A DNA stretch of 64,000 nucleotides from Chryseobacterium sp. Leaf180. GTDB lineage: Bacteria; Bacteroidota; Bacteroidia; Flavobacteriales; Weeksellaceae. The stretch lies in NCBI RefSeq assembly GCF_001424585.1, contig NZ_LMPJ01000001.1, forward strand, positions 1,056,450-1,120,449. Reading direction: 5' to 3'. Under the pieces are notes generated by a model. That model was not told the origin of the DNA. It saw nothing but the letters and a program-made list of their open reading frames with translations, and searched no databases. Shown in pieces: positions 44,867 to 53,131 of this stretch; positions within the stretch are counted from its first letter, which is position 1, and each line of letters begins with the position of its first letter. Made by a program: the position numbers and the translations under genes.

Positions 44867-45100
44867 TTACATTCCTCCGCAGACGAAACCGCTGATTAAT
44901 CCGCCAATAAGCATGGAGATCAAAACGGTTTTCCAGAATTGTCCGGAAGAGAATTTTTTATCATTTTTTGATTCGTAAATAACTTTCGTGATTGCAGCAA
45001 TCACTAAGGAGAAAAAGAAAACCACAATAAGGATCAAACCGATGATCATTGCGACCAATCCACCGAGATCTCCCACTTCCAATACAGTCAGTATTTTCAT
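44867..45100 (-). CDS. Small membrane protein, paralogue pair member (C-terminal SGFVCGGM)
   Basis: 77 residues. Two hydrophobic segments (VAMIIGLILIVVFFFSLVIA and VLISMLIGGLISGFVCGG), a charged loop (YESKNDKKFSSGQFWK) and the C-terminus ISGFVCGGM. Its neighbour upstream ends with the same LISGFVCGGM and has the same loop pattern, so they are tandem duplicates. No family recognised. Located 12 bases before the radical-SAM gene in the same operon. Confidence 0.75.
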   Translation of the reverse strand: MKILTVLEVGDLGGLVAMIIGLILIVVFFFSLVIAAITKVIYESKNDKKFSSGQFWKTVLISMLIGGLISGFVCGGM

Positions 45101-45127
45101 AAGTTCAGCTGTAATTTTAAATAATAT

Positions 45128-45352
45128 TTACATTCCACCGCAGACAAACCCGCTGATGAGTCCAAGAATTAAAGTCGAAATCAGCATCGTAAGCCAAAAC
45201 TGTTTTCTTGTAAAAGTTCTTCCTTCTTTCGACTGGTAAACAGCTTTTACGATCGAAGTAATCACTAAAGACACAACAAAAAGTACAGCAAGTACTATCG
45301 CAATAATAAAAACGATGAATATTTCAAATCCGGCTTCTAAAACAGTGATCAT
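45128..45352 (-). CDS. Small membrane protein, paralogue pair member (C-terminal SGFVCGGM)
   Basis: 74 residues. Same architecture as the next gene: N-terminal hydrophobic helix (FIVFIIAIVLAVLFVVSLVI), loop YQSKEGRTFTRKQFW, second helix LISTLILGLISGFVCGGM. Starts 2 bases after the Lgt-like gene ends. A cysteine four residues from the C-terminus is conserved in both copies, unusual for proteins this small, and could be a site of modification; no direct evidence. Confidence 0.75.
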   Translation of the reverse strand: MITVLEAGFEIFIVFIIAIVLAVLFVVSLVITSIVKAVYQSKEGRTFTRKQFWLTMLISTLILGLISGFVCGGM

Positions 45353-45354
45353 AT

Positions 45355-46122
45355 CTATTGGATTTCTATTAAACTTGGCTTCTGCAGAATTTTTGTGCTT
45401 TTGATTTTATAAATGTAGTAAATTATCATGATCAGACACACGATTTGTATGGTGCCGATATTTCCAATGATTTCGATTTTAGGTTTAATAAAATCCAGCA
45501 GAAACCTGAAAACAAAATAACTGAGCATAAAAAGCTGGAAAAGGAAACCTGAAGGATATTTGTTTTTCCGGGCAATCATTTTCAATTCAAACCACATAAA
45601 AAGAAGAAAAGCAATCTCATACAGTGCGACAGGATGCCGTTTTAAGCCGTCGCCGAGATTCATTCCGAGAAAAGAACCGGTCGGCAAACCGTACGTTTCT
45701 TCATGTACGCCCATAAAAAAACATCCGATGCGGCCAATAATCATCGCCAACAGCAAAGGAAAAACAATCAAATCGCCTGTGCTTTCTCTATGACCAACAA
45801 TTTTTTTCGCCATTTCCACGCCTAAAAGGCCAAAAGCCAAACCGCCAACAATCGTATTATTGGTCCAGAATCTTTTTACATCGAAATCATTAAAAAATGA
45901 AGTTGGATTTTCAAGATTTCCGATGAGTTTTGAACCGATTAATGCGCCTGCCGTCGCGCCGATAAGAATCGCTGCCGAGACATTAAAGGAAAGTTTTTCC
46001 GGAGATTTTCTTTTCAGAAAAAAATAATAACGCATCCCGAGGAAAATCCCAATGGTCTCAAAAACCGGATGCGCGAGTATGGTTTGCCCAAAAATTTGAA
46101 AAGTAAGCGGGAAATCAATCAT
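45355..46122 (-). CDS. Prolipoprotein diacylglyceryl transferase-like protein
   Basis: 255 residues from the ATG at 46122 (a TTG two codons earlier is less likely). Multi-helix membrane protein with the Lgt-family segment GRIGCFFMGVHEETYGLPTG (the G-R-x-G-C/N-F motif) and HPVALYEIAF. It is diverged from classical Lgt, which has a different active-site environment and is usually about 290 residues, so it is more likely a paralogue than the essential Lgt. First gene of the operon with two tiny membrane proteins and a radical-SAM protein. May act on lipids or lipid-linked substrates in the inner membrane. Confidence 0.75.
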   Translation of the reverse strand: MIDFPLTFQIFGQTILAHPVFETIGIFLGMRYYFFLKRKSPEKLSFNVSAAILIGATAGALIGSKLIGNLENPTSFFNDFDVKRFWTNNTIVGGLAFGLLGVEMAKKIVGHRESTGDLIVFPLLLAMIIGRIGCFFMGVHEETYGLPTGSFLGMNLGDGLKRHPVALYEIAFLLFMWFELKMIARKNKYPSGFLFQLFMLSYFVFRFLLDFIKPKIEIIGNIGTIQIVCLIMIIYYIYKIKSTKILQKPSLIEIQ

Positions 46123-46170
46123 TTTCAAAAGTAGTATATTTAAGATTAATTTAGATAAAAAATATAAACT

Positions 46171-47211
46171 ATGCGAATAGAAAATGATATCAAACTCGGT
46201 TTCAAAGATGTGATGTTCCGCCCAAAAAGATCTACTTTAAAATCGCGATCTGAAGTAAATCTGGAAAGAGATTTCACATTTCTCCATACCCGGAAAACCT
46301 GGACCGGCACACCAATTATCGCGGCAAATATGGATACGGTGGGAACTTTTGAAATGGCTGTAGAACTCGCAAAGGAAAAAATTATTACGGCCGTTCACAA
46401 GCATTATTCTGTCGAAGAATGGAGTCAGTTTTTAGACAGTCAGCCGAAAGAAATCTATAAGTATATCGCGCTCAGTACCGGAACGGGAAAATCTGATGAA
46501 GAAAAAATTAAAACAATTCTTAATAAATATTCTGAGATCGAATTTCTATGCATCGACGTTGCGAACGGATATTCTGAGCATTTTGTGGATTTTGTAAAAA
46601 AAGCAAGAGCTAATTTTCCAGATAAAATCATCATGGCTGGCAATGTCGTAACCGGAGAAATGGTAGAAGAACTTTTGTTGGCTGGCGCCGATATTATTAA
46701 AGTAGGAATCGGTCCGGGATCGGTTTGTACAACGCGCGTAAAAACTGGTGTAGGATATCCTCAGCTTTCCGCAATTATCGAATGTGCCGATGCAGCGCAC
46801 GGTCTGAAAGGTCATATCATCGCAGACGGCGGCTGCAAAGTTCCGGGCGACGTGGCTAAGGCTTTTGGTGGCGGTGCCGATTTTGTGATGCTTGGTGGAA
46901 TGTTTGCCGGTCACGACGAAAGCGGCGGAGAAATGGTGGAGGAAAACGGCAAAAAATATAAACTTTTTTATGGGATGAGTTCTAAAACCGCTATGGATAA
47001 ACATTCCGGTGGGGTTGCAGAATATCGTGCTTCTGAAGGAAAAACCGTGAAGGTTTCTTATAAAGGTTCCGTTTTGGAAACGGTAAAAGATATTCTCGGC
47101 GGCGTGCGTTCAACGTGCACTTATGTCGGCGCCTCTACGCTTAAAGAACTTTCGAAACGCACTACATTTATCCGGGTTCAGGAACAGGAAAATCAGATCT
47201 TTAACGATTAA
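46171..47211 (+). CDS. guaC: GMP reductase
   Basis: 346 residues, IMPDH/GMPR family. [13 protein letters not shown] and [13 protein letters not shown] in the N-terminal part, catalytic Cys loop [20 protein letters not shown] and [20 protein letters not shown] with [13 protein letters not shown] (the GMPR-type sequence rather than IMPDH). Reduces GMP to IMP with NADPH, feeding purine salvage. Single gene; terminator after it. Confidence 0.97.
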   Translation: MRIENDIKLGFKDVMFRPKRSTLKSRSEVNLERDFTFLHTRKTWTGTPIIAANMDTVGTFEMAVELAKEKIITAVHKHYSVEEWSQFLDSQPKEIYKYIALSTGTGKSDEEKIKTILNKYSEIEFLCIDVANGYSEHFVDFVKKARANFPDKIIMAGNVVTGEMVEELLLAGADIIKVGIGPGSVCTTRVKTGVGYPQLSAIIECADAAHGLKGHIIADGGCKVPGDVAKAFGGGADFVMLGGMFAGHDESGGEMVEENGKKYKLFYGMSSKTAMDKHSGGVAEYRASEGKTVKVSYKGSVLETVKDILGGVRSTCTYVGASTLKELSKRTTFIRVQEQENQIFND

Positions 47212-47219
47212 AAACAAAA

Positions 47220-47248
47220 AATCCCGCAGAAATAAATTTTGCGGGATT
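47220..47248. terminator. Terminator between guaC and fabG
   Basis: AATCCCGCA (47220-47228) with TGCGGGATT (47240-47248), then a T-rich stretch. Confidence 0.85.
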
Positions 47249-47271
47249 ACTTATTTTTATATTTAAAATAT

Positions 47272-48018
47272 TTAAGGCATCAGCATTCCGCCGTCAATAT
47301 TCAAAGTCTGTCCGGTAACATATGTTGAAAGCTCGCTGGCAAAAAATACGCAGGCATTGGCGATATCTTCCGGCTGACCTCCTCTTTTCATCGGAATTCC
47401 GTCTCTCCAGTACTGTACCATTTTATCATCCAGAGCAGCAGTCATTTCAGTTTCAATAAAACCTGGTGCCACAGCATTACAGCGGATATTTCTTGAACCC
47501 AATTCTAATGCTACAGATTTGGTAAAGCCAATTACGCCTGCTTTTGAAGCTGCATAATTTGCCTGACCGGCATTTCCCTTACGACCAACTACTGACGTCA
47601 TGTTGATGATAGAACCTGCTTTTGCTTTCATCATCGGCTTAATCACCGCTTTTGTAAGGTTGAAAACAGAATCCAGATTCACACGCATGATCACATCCCA
47701 GTCTTCTTTAGACATTCTTAAAAGCAAATTATCTTTTGTAATTCCTGCATTATTTATTAAAATATCAATTTTGCCGAAATCTGCCATCACGTCATCAATC
47801 AGTTTCTGCGCTGCATCGTAATCTGATGCATCAGACTGATAGCCCTTAATTTGTGTTACAGAACTTAAAGCAGTTTCTAATTCTTTTGCTTTGTCTACAG
47901 AACCTGCATAAGTAAATGCTACTTTCGCTCCGTGCTGAGCAAAAACTTCAGCAATTCCTTTCCCGATTCCTCTTGTAGCTCCAGTAATCACGGCTACTTT
48001 TCCTTCTAATAGTTTCAT
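47272..48018 (-). CDS. fabG: 3-oxoacyl-ACP reductase FabG
   Basis: 248 residues from the ATG at 48018 (KLLEGKVAVITG); an upstream open extension of 22 codons has no support. SDR enzyme: cofactor motif TGATRGIGKG, NNAG, catalytic Ser in NMTSVVGRKGNAG and YAASKAG, C-terminal AVAPGFIETEMT and GQTLNIDGG. Reduces 3-oxoacyl-ACP in fatty-acid synthesis with NADPH. Single gene. Confidence 0.95.
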   Translation of the reverse strand: MKLLEGKVAVITGATRGIGKGIAEVFAQHGAKVAFTYAGSVDKAKELETALSSVTQIKGYQSDASDYDAAQKLIDDVMADFGKIDILINNAGITKDNLLLRMSKEDWDVIMRVNLDSVFNLTKAVIKPMMKAKAGSIINMTSVVGRKGNAGQANYAASKAGVIGFTKSVALELGSRNIRCNAVAPGFIETEMTAALDDKMVQYWRDGIPMKRGGQPEDIANACVFFASELSTYVTGQTLNIDGGMLMP

Positions 48019-48119
48019 AGGTGTTGTCGTATTGAAATGTTTATACCGAAAAAATGCTGCCATATTTCCGGTTGCTGGCGGCAAAGATATTATAAATTAT
48101 TATTTCAGAATATGATCTT

Positions 48120-48797
48120 TTACCTCAAAGCATTGTTTACCACTAAAACAATCTCCCCTTTCAGCGTTTTACTTTTAGAAAATTCAATCAGTTCGTCGAT
48201 GGTTCCGCGTTTGGTTTCCTCGAATTTCTTTGAAATCTCACGGCTCAGACTCGCTCTGGTTTCGTCTCCGAAAAATTCTTTGATCTGTTCTAAAGTTGTA
48301 TTGATTTTATGCGGACTTTCGTACAGAACAATTGTTTTTTTCTCCTCTGCTAATTGTTTAAGCTTGGTTTGCCGGCCCTTCTTTGGCGGAAGAAATCCTG
48401 CAAAAAGAAACTCATTATTGGGCAAACCCGAAACCACAAGCGCCGGAATCAGCGCCGTCGCACCCGGAAGACAGATCATATCAATTTGCTCATCAGCGCA
48501 GGCTTTTGCTAATAAATATCCGGGGTCTGAAATTCCCGGTGTTCCCGCATCGGTAATAATCGCGATATCCTGTCCGTTTTTCAGATCGGCGATTACTTTA
48601 TCAGTCGCAGTATGCTCGTTGTGAAGATGATAGGATTTTAATGGTTTTGAAATTTCATAATGCTTCAGCAAAATCCCTGATGTGCGCGTGTCTTCGCACA
48701 AAATATAGTCGACTTCCTGCAGAACTTTTACCGCACGGAAGGTCATGTCTTCAAGATTACCGACCGGCGTCGGCACAAAATATACTATTCCGCTCAA
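48120..48797 (-). CDS. rsmI: 16S rRNA (cytidine-1402-2'-O)-methyltransferase RsmI
   Basis: 225 residues. VYFVPTPVGNLEDMTFRAVK, DTRTSGILLKHYEI, DAGTPGISDPGYLL (SAM binding) and LVVSGLPNNEFLFAGFLPPK are RsmI signatures. Methylates C1402 in the decoding centre of 16S rRNA. The frame starts with TTG at 48797, which gives the family's usual N-terminus (SGIVYFVPTPVGN). It starts 3 bases after the stop codon of the preceding acidic protein gene, so the two are co-transcribed. Confidence 0.95.
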   Translation of the reverse strand: MSGIVYFVPTPVGNLEDMTFRAVKVLQEVDYILCEDTRTSGILLKHYEISKPLKSYHLHNEHTATDKVIADLKNGQDIAIITDAGTPGISDPGYLLAKACADEQIDMICLPGATALIPALVVSGLPNNEFLFAGFLPPKKGRQTKLKQLAEEKKTIVLYESPHKINTTLEQIKEFFGDETRASLSREISKKFEETKRGTIDELIEFSKSKTLKGEIVLVVNNALR

Positions 48798-48799
48798 AA

Positions 48800-50008
48800 T
48801 TATAAGAATTTATTTTCAACCAAAATCCAGAGACGCTGCGCATAATCGTCAACCTTGTCCCACTTTTTATCATAATACAGATCGCTCAGATATTCTTTTG
48901 CTTCTTCAATGTTTCGGCAACGGTTCAGGTTGGTTACCGCTTCATTTAAATCTGCCTGACTTCCGTTAAACAGCATTTTAGTAAAAGCCATTCTGTCATT
49001 CAGATCAAGCCTGAATTCCGGTTTCTGCTTTTCCGCTTCCATATATTCTGTCGGAATGTTGGTTTTTAAAATACTTCCGCTGTCTGCAGTTTTCGGCGCT
49101 GGCTCAGCAGTTTTTCCATCCAAATGATCATCATCAAAAAGACTTTGAATCGATTTTAAACCTTTAATATTCGCAAGGCGAATCTTTTTTTCGCGCTGAT
49201 AGGCATCGAGATCTTCAAACTGATCATCCGAAGGCAAAACTTCTTTTTCCACAGAGATTTCCTCTTTTTGAATATCTTTTATCGTTCCGCGAACTTCCGT
49301 GTCAATTTTAGGTTCTTCATTCTGAGGCTCGTCTTTGATAGAAGACATCAGATTTTCGATGTTAGAATTTTCGGTAAACATTTCATCATGCTGCTGATTG
49401 TACCGCTCCTCGCCTTTTTCAACCTCGCCCTCAAGTTCAGCTGCATTTAGATCTTCTTCTTTTTCAGTCTGCGTTGTCTCGTAGTTATTAACGATCAGTT
49501 CTTCCTCTTCAAAATTTACCAATGAAGAATCCGTATCCGAAATTTCATTTTCAAACTCATCAATTTCGTTCAGCTGATCCTGAATTAATTCCTGCTCATT
49601 TTTTTGCTCTTCTGAAGCTATTTCTTCTGAAAAATGATTTTCAGCAACATTTTCTTCCTGATAATCTTCGTTTTCTGTGAGAATTTCATCCAGACTTTCT
49701 TCCTGTGCCGAACTTACCAATGCTTCATGAAACTCATTTTCAACAATATCATGAATCTGACTTTCAAATTTTTCTTCTTCAATGATCTCCGGCTGACTTT
49801 CCTGATAAAAATGCTCGGCTTCGTTTTCATTAAAATTATTTTCAGAATGCAGTTTCAGATCACGGAGAAATACTACTTTTTGAGAAAGCTCTTCAATTAA
49901 GTTTTGTTTTTTCAGAAGATCTTCTGCGCTCCCGCAAGTCTGTAAAATACTGAGCATATTTTGGCATTCCGAAAAAATTTTGCCGTGTAAATCTTGGATG
50001 GTCCGCAT
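48800..50008 (-). CDS. Acidic coiled-coil/low-complexity protein of unknown function
   Basis: 402 residues. N-terminal helix RTIQDLHGKIFSECQNMLSI and a leucine-rich helix KKQNLIEELSQKVVFLRDL, then a long stretch dominated by Glu, Asp, Asn and Gln (about 55-300), and a conserved C-terminal part, FRLDLNDRMAFTKMLFNGSQ, RNIEEAKEYLSDLYYDKKW. No signal peptide or membrane segment. Conserved at its ends in flavobacteria. Functions cannot be assigned. Lies directly before rsmI and divergent from tdk. Confidence 0.7.
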   Translation of the reverse strand: MRTIQDLHGKIFSECQNMLSILQTCGSAEDLLKKQNLIEELSQKVVFLRDLKLHSENNFNENEAEHFYQESQPEIIEEEKFESQIHDIVENEFHEALVSSAQEESLDEILTENEDYQEENVAENHFSEEIASEEQKNEQELIQDQLNEIDEFENEISDTDSSLVNFEEEELIVNNYETTQTEKEEDLNAAELEGEVEKGEERYNQQHDEMFTENSNIENLMSSIKDEPQNEEPKIDTEVRGTIKDIQKEEISVEKEVLPSDDQFEDLDAYQREKKIRLANIKGLKSIQSLFDDDHLDGKTAEPAPKTADSGSILKTNIPTEYMEAEKQKPEFRLDLNDRMAFTKMLFNGSQADLNEAVTNLNRCRNIEEAKEYLSDLYYDKKWDKVDDYAQRLWILVENKFL

Positions 50009-50068
50009 AAGAAAATCTTATTAAAATTGTGTACTTTTGATGTTGAAATATTACGGCTAAAATAACAA

Positions 50069-50653
50069 ATGTTTTTAGAAAATACAATTAATCATTCTAA
50101 ACAGAGCGGCTGGATGGAAGTTATTTGTGGCTCTATGTTTTCGGGGAAAACCGAAGAACTGATCCGCAGACTGCGGCGCGCTGAGATGGCCGGCCAACAT
50201 GTAGAGATTTTTAAGCCGAAAACCGATACGAGATATTCTGTCGTAGATGTCGTATCGCACAATCAAAATAAGATAAGAAGCACCGCGATTGAAAGTCCGA
50301 GCGAGATTTTACTGCTCGGTTCAGATTGCGATGTGGTAGGAATTGATGAAGCTCAATTTTTTGATGACAGCGTTGTAGAAATAGCTAATGAACTGGCAAA
50401 CAATGGAATTCGTGTTGTGATTGCCGGCCTGGATATGGATTTTCTTGGCCGACCTTTCGGCCCAATGCCGAATCTAATGGCGACTGCAGAATACGTTACA
50501 AAAGTACACGCGATCTGCCGCAAAACCGGAAATCTCGCCAACTACTCGATGCGAATTTCTTCCGGTAAAAATCTTGTTGAACTTGGCGAAACAGAAACGT
50601 ACGAAGCCGTGAGCCGACGCGTTTTTATCGACGAAGTTTTAGATAAAAAATAA
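50069..50653 (+). CDS. tdk: Thymidine kinase
   Basis: 194 residues. Walker A CGSMFSGKTEELIR, then VVDVVSHNQNKIRSTAI, the catalytic GIDEAQFFDDS, GLDMDFLGRPFG and a C-terminal zinc-binding part with C and H residues (ICRKTG). Type II thymidine kinase, salvages thymidine to dTMP; relevant to the nucleotide theme of the left-hand island only in general. It is followed by murF-alr 28 bases later on the same strand. Confidence 0.96.
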   Translation: MFLENTINHSKQSGWMEVICGSMFSGKTEELIRRLRRAEMAGQHVEIFKPKTDTRYSVVDVVSHNQNKIRSTAIESPSEILLLGSDCDVVGIDEAQFFDDSVVEIANELANNGIRVVIAGLDMDFLGRPFGPMPNLMATAEYVTKVHAICRKTGNLANYSMRISSGKNLVELGETETYEAVSRRVFIDEVLDKK

Positions 50654-50681
50654 TGCTGACCACTGCGTCGCTTTTTCTTTT

Positions 50682-53129
50682 ATGAATTACACTTTAGAAC
50701 AGATTTCAAATATCCCCGGCGCCAAAATTATTGGCGACAAATCTTTGGTAATAAACAATATAGCGTACGACAGCAGAATCATATATTCAGCAAAAAATAC
50801 CGCTTTCATTGCCATCAATACAGAAAAAAATTCGGGTGAAAAATATATTGAAGAAGCTGTTTCTAAAGGAATTCAGATCATTATTTCAGAAAAAACTGAT
50901 GATCGCTTCCCTGAAGTTTCGTGGATTACTGTTGATAATTCAGTAGAATTTTTACAGAAACTCGCGAAATTTCATGGTGAAAATTCAGGTTTAAAAACCA
51001 TCGGAATTACAGGAAGCAACGGAAAAACGATTGTTAAAGAATGGCTTTATCAGTGCGTTTCCGGAGATCTTAAAACAGTAAAAAGTCCGAAAAGTTTTAA
51101 TTCTCAGATTGGTTTACCGCTATCTCTGCTTCAGATCAAAGAAGATCATATTTTGGGAATTTTTGAGGTGGGAATTTCCAAACCTTACGAAATGGAAACT
51201 CTGGCAGATATTTTTTCGCCACAAATCGGATTGCTTACACATATTGGCAATGCGCATCTGGCAAATTTTGTTTCTGAAGAAGAATTAATCGACGAAAAAT
51301 TAAAGTTGTTTAAAAAGTCTGAGACCGTTATTTTTAATGGCGATAATGATTTGGTTTTTAATAAAATAAATAAAATTTTTTCGCATAAGAAACTCATTTC
51401 GTTTGGTTTGAAAGACAGAAATAATGTACGAATCATCAGTGATATTGAGAATGATTCTTTAATTTCTGTTAAGCATTTTGAAGAGATTATTGCATTTCCT
51501 GCACAAAAACGAGATGAGGCAACTCTAACCAATGTTTTGGCGGTTATTTCCGTTTTAAAACTTCTTGATTTTGATAATGAAAAAATCATCGAGAAAATCA
51601 ACCAGCTGAAATCTGTCGAAATGCGTCTGGAATCGATTGAAGGTTCGAGAAACAATCTGATTATCAATGATTCTTTTAACCTTGATCTTGATTCACTAAA
51701 AACGGCTTTGCAGTCTTTGAAAGAATACCGCAAAAGAAAAAAATCGATTGTTCTCACCGATATAATCGATGTAAATGCGGATAAAAATGCTTTATATAAC
51801 GAAGTTTCTGAATTGGTAAATGAACAGAAATTTGAAACCGTTTTTCTTGTAGGAGATGAAATCGCAGAATTTCACAACAGTTTTATCTCTGAAACTTATT
51901 GTTTTGATGATACAAAACAACTCATTGAAAGTAAACATCTTAGAGAAATTGAAAATCAAATAATATTACTTAAAGGTGCCAGAAAATTTGAAATAGAGAA
52001 AGTAAAAGATTTTCTTGAACTCCGTAAGCATGATACGGTTTTGGAGGTCAATCTCAATGCTATCTTGCACAATATCAACTTTCACAAATCACTTTTGAAA
52101 GCGGGAACCAAAATGATGGCGATGGTAAAAGCGAATGCCTACGGTTTGGGAAGCTATGAAATTTCTGAGTTTTTACAGCATCATCATATTGATTACTTGG
52201 GAGTTGCTTATGCGGATGAAGGTGTAGATTTAAGAAAAAAAGGCATCACCGTTCCAATTATTGTAATGAATCCTGAGCAGCATAGCTACGAAGCGATTAT
52301 TGAATATAATCTTGAACCAGAAATTTACAGCTTGCGTGTTTTAGAACTGTTCACTGAAGTTTTAGAAAAAACAGGGTATAGCGAAACTTATCCTATTCAT
52401 ATTAAGCTGGAAACGGGAATGAACCGTTTGGGTTTTAAAAAAGATGATTTACAAAGTCTTCTAGAGTGTTTACATGGAAAAAATCTCACGGTAAAAAGTA
52501 TCTTCAGTCACCTTTCTTCAGCAGATGTTTCTGAGGAAAAAGAATATACTTTGCAGCAGCTGAAAACATTTCAGGAGAATTCAGATTTTCTGTTGAATAA
52601 TTTAGAAGAAAAGCCTCTACGACATATTTTGAATTCCTCAGGTATCGGTAATTATTCTGACTATCAGTTTGATATGGTAAGAATTGGTATCGGAATGCTT
52701 GGTGAATCTTCTAATAAAGACATTCAGAAAAAACTGCAGTCAACGGTGACTTTTAAAACAGTTATTTCACAGATCTCAAACATAAATAAAGGAGATTCTG
52801 TGGGCTACAGCAGAAAATTTAAAGCAGATAAAAACACAAAAATAGCGACCATACCTGTCGGTTATGCTGATGGCATTCCACGCCTAATCGGCAATGCAGT
52901 AGGAAAAGTGGGGATAAAAAAGCATCTCGCGCCAATCGTAGGTAATGTCTGTATGGATATGATTATGATTGATATTACGGAAATTCCTGGTGTGAAAGAA
53001 GGTGATACGGTGACGGTTTTTAATTCAAATCCAACTTTAAAACAGTTTGCAGAATATTGTCAAACCATCACTTACGAAGTTCTCACGTCGATTTCACCTC
53101 GTGTGAAGCGCATTTACATTAAAGATTAA
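50682..53129 (+). CDS. Bifunctional MurF (D-Ala-D-Ala ligase) / alanine racemase
   Basis: 815 residues, a fusion well known in Bacteroidota. N-terminal MurF: Mur-ligase P-loop GITGSNGKTIVKEWL, the domain from residue 1 to about 445. C-terminal alanine racemase: PLP lysine in MVKANAYGLGSYEIS, VMNPEQHSYEAII, ETGMNRLGFKKDDL, the second catalytic tyrosine in VGYSRKFKADKNT and GNVCMDMIMIDIT. Makes D-Ala and adds the D-Ala-D-Ala dipeptide to the UDP-MurNAc peptide. Overlap or short gaps with neighbours suggest an operon with tdk and the following patatin gene. Confidence 0.95.
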   Translation: MNYTLEQISNIPGAKIIGDKSLVINNIAYDSRIIYSAKNTAFIAINTEKNSGEKYIEEAVSKGIQIIISEKTDDRFPEVSWITVDNSVEFLQKLAKFHGENSGLKTIGITGSNGKTIVKEWLYQCVSGDLKTVKSPKSFNSQIGLPLSLLQIKEDHILGIFEVGISKPYEMETLADIFSPQIGLLTHIGNAHLANFVSEEELIDEKLKLFKKSETVIFNGDNDLVFNKINKIFSHKKLISFGLKDRNNVRIISDIENDSLISVKHFEEIIAFPAQKRDEATLTNVLAVISVLKLLDFDNEKIIEKINQLKSVEMRLESIEGSRNNLIINDSFNLDLDSLKTALQSLKEYRKRKKSIVLTDIIDVNADKNALYNEVSELVNEQKFETVFLVGDEIAEFHNSFISETYCFDDTKQLIESKHLREIENQIILLKGARKFEIEKVKDFLELRKHDTVLEVNLNAILHNINFHKSLLKAGTKMMAMVKANAYGLGSYEISEFLQHHHIDYLGVAYADEGVDLRKKGITVPIIVMNPEQHSYEAIIEYNLEPEIYSLRVLELFTEVLEKTGYSETYPIHIKLETGMNRLGFKKDDLQSLLECLHGKNLTVKSIFSHLSSADVSEEKEYTLQQLKTFQENSDFLLNNLEEKPLRHILNSSGIGNYSDYQFDMVRIGIGMLGESSNKDIQKKLQSTVTFKTVISQISNINKGDSVGYSRKFKADKNTKIATIPVGYADGIPRLIGNAVGKVGIKKHLAPIVGNVCMDMIMIDITEIPGVKEGDTVTVFNSNPTLKQFAEYCQTITYEVLTSISPRVKRIYIKD

Positions 53130-53131
53130 TT

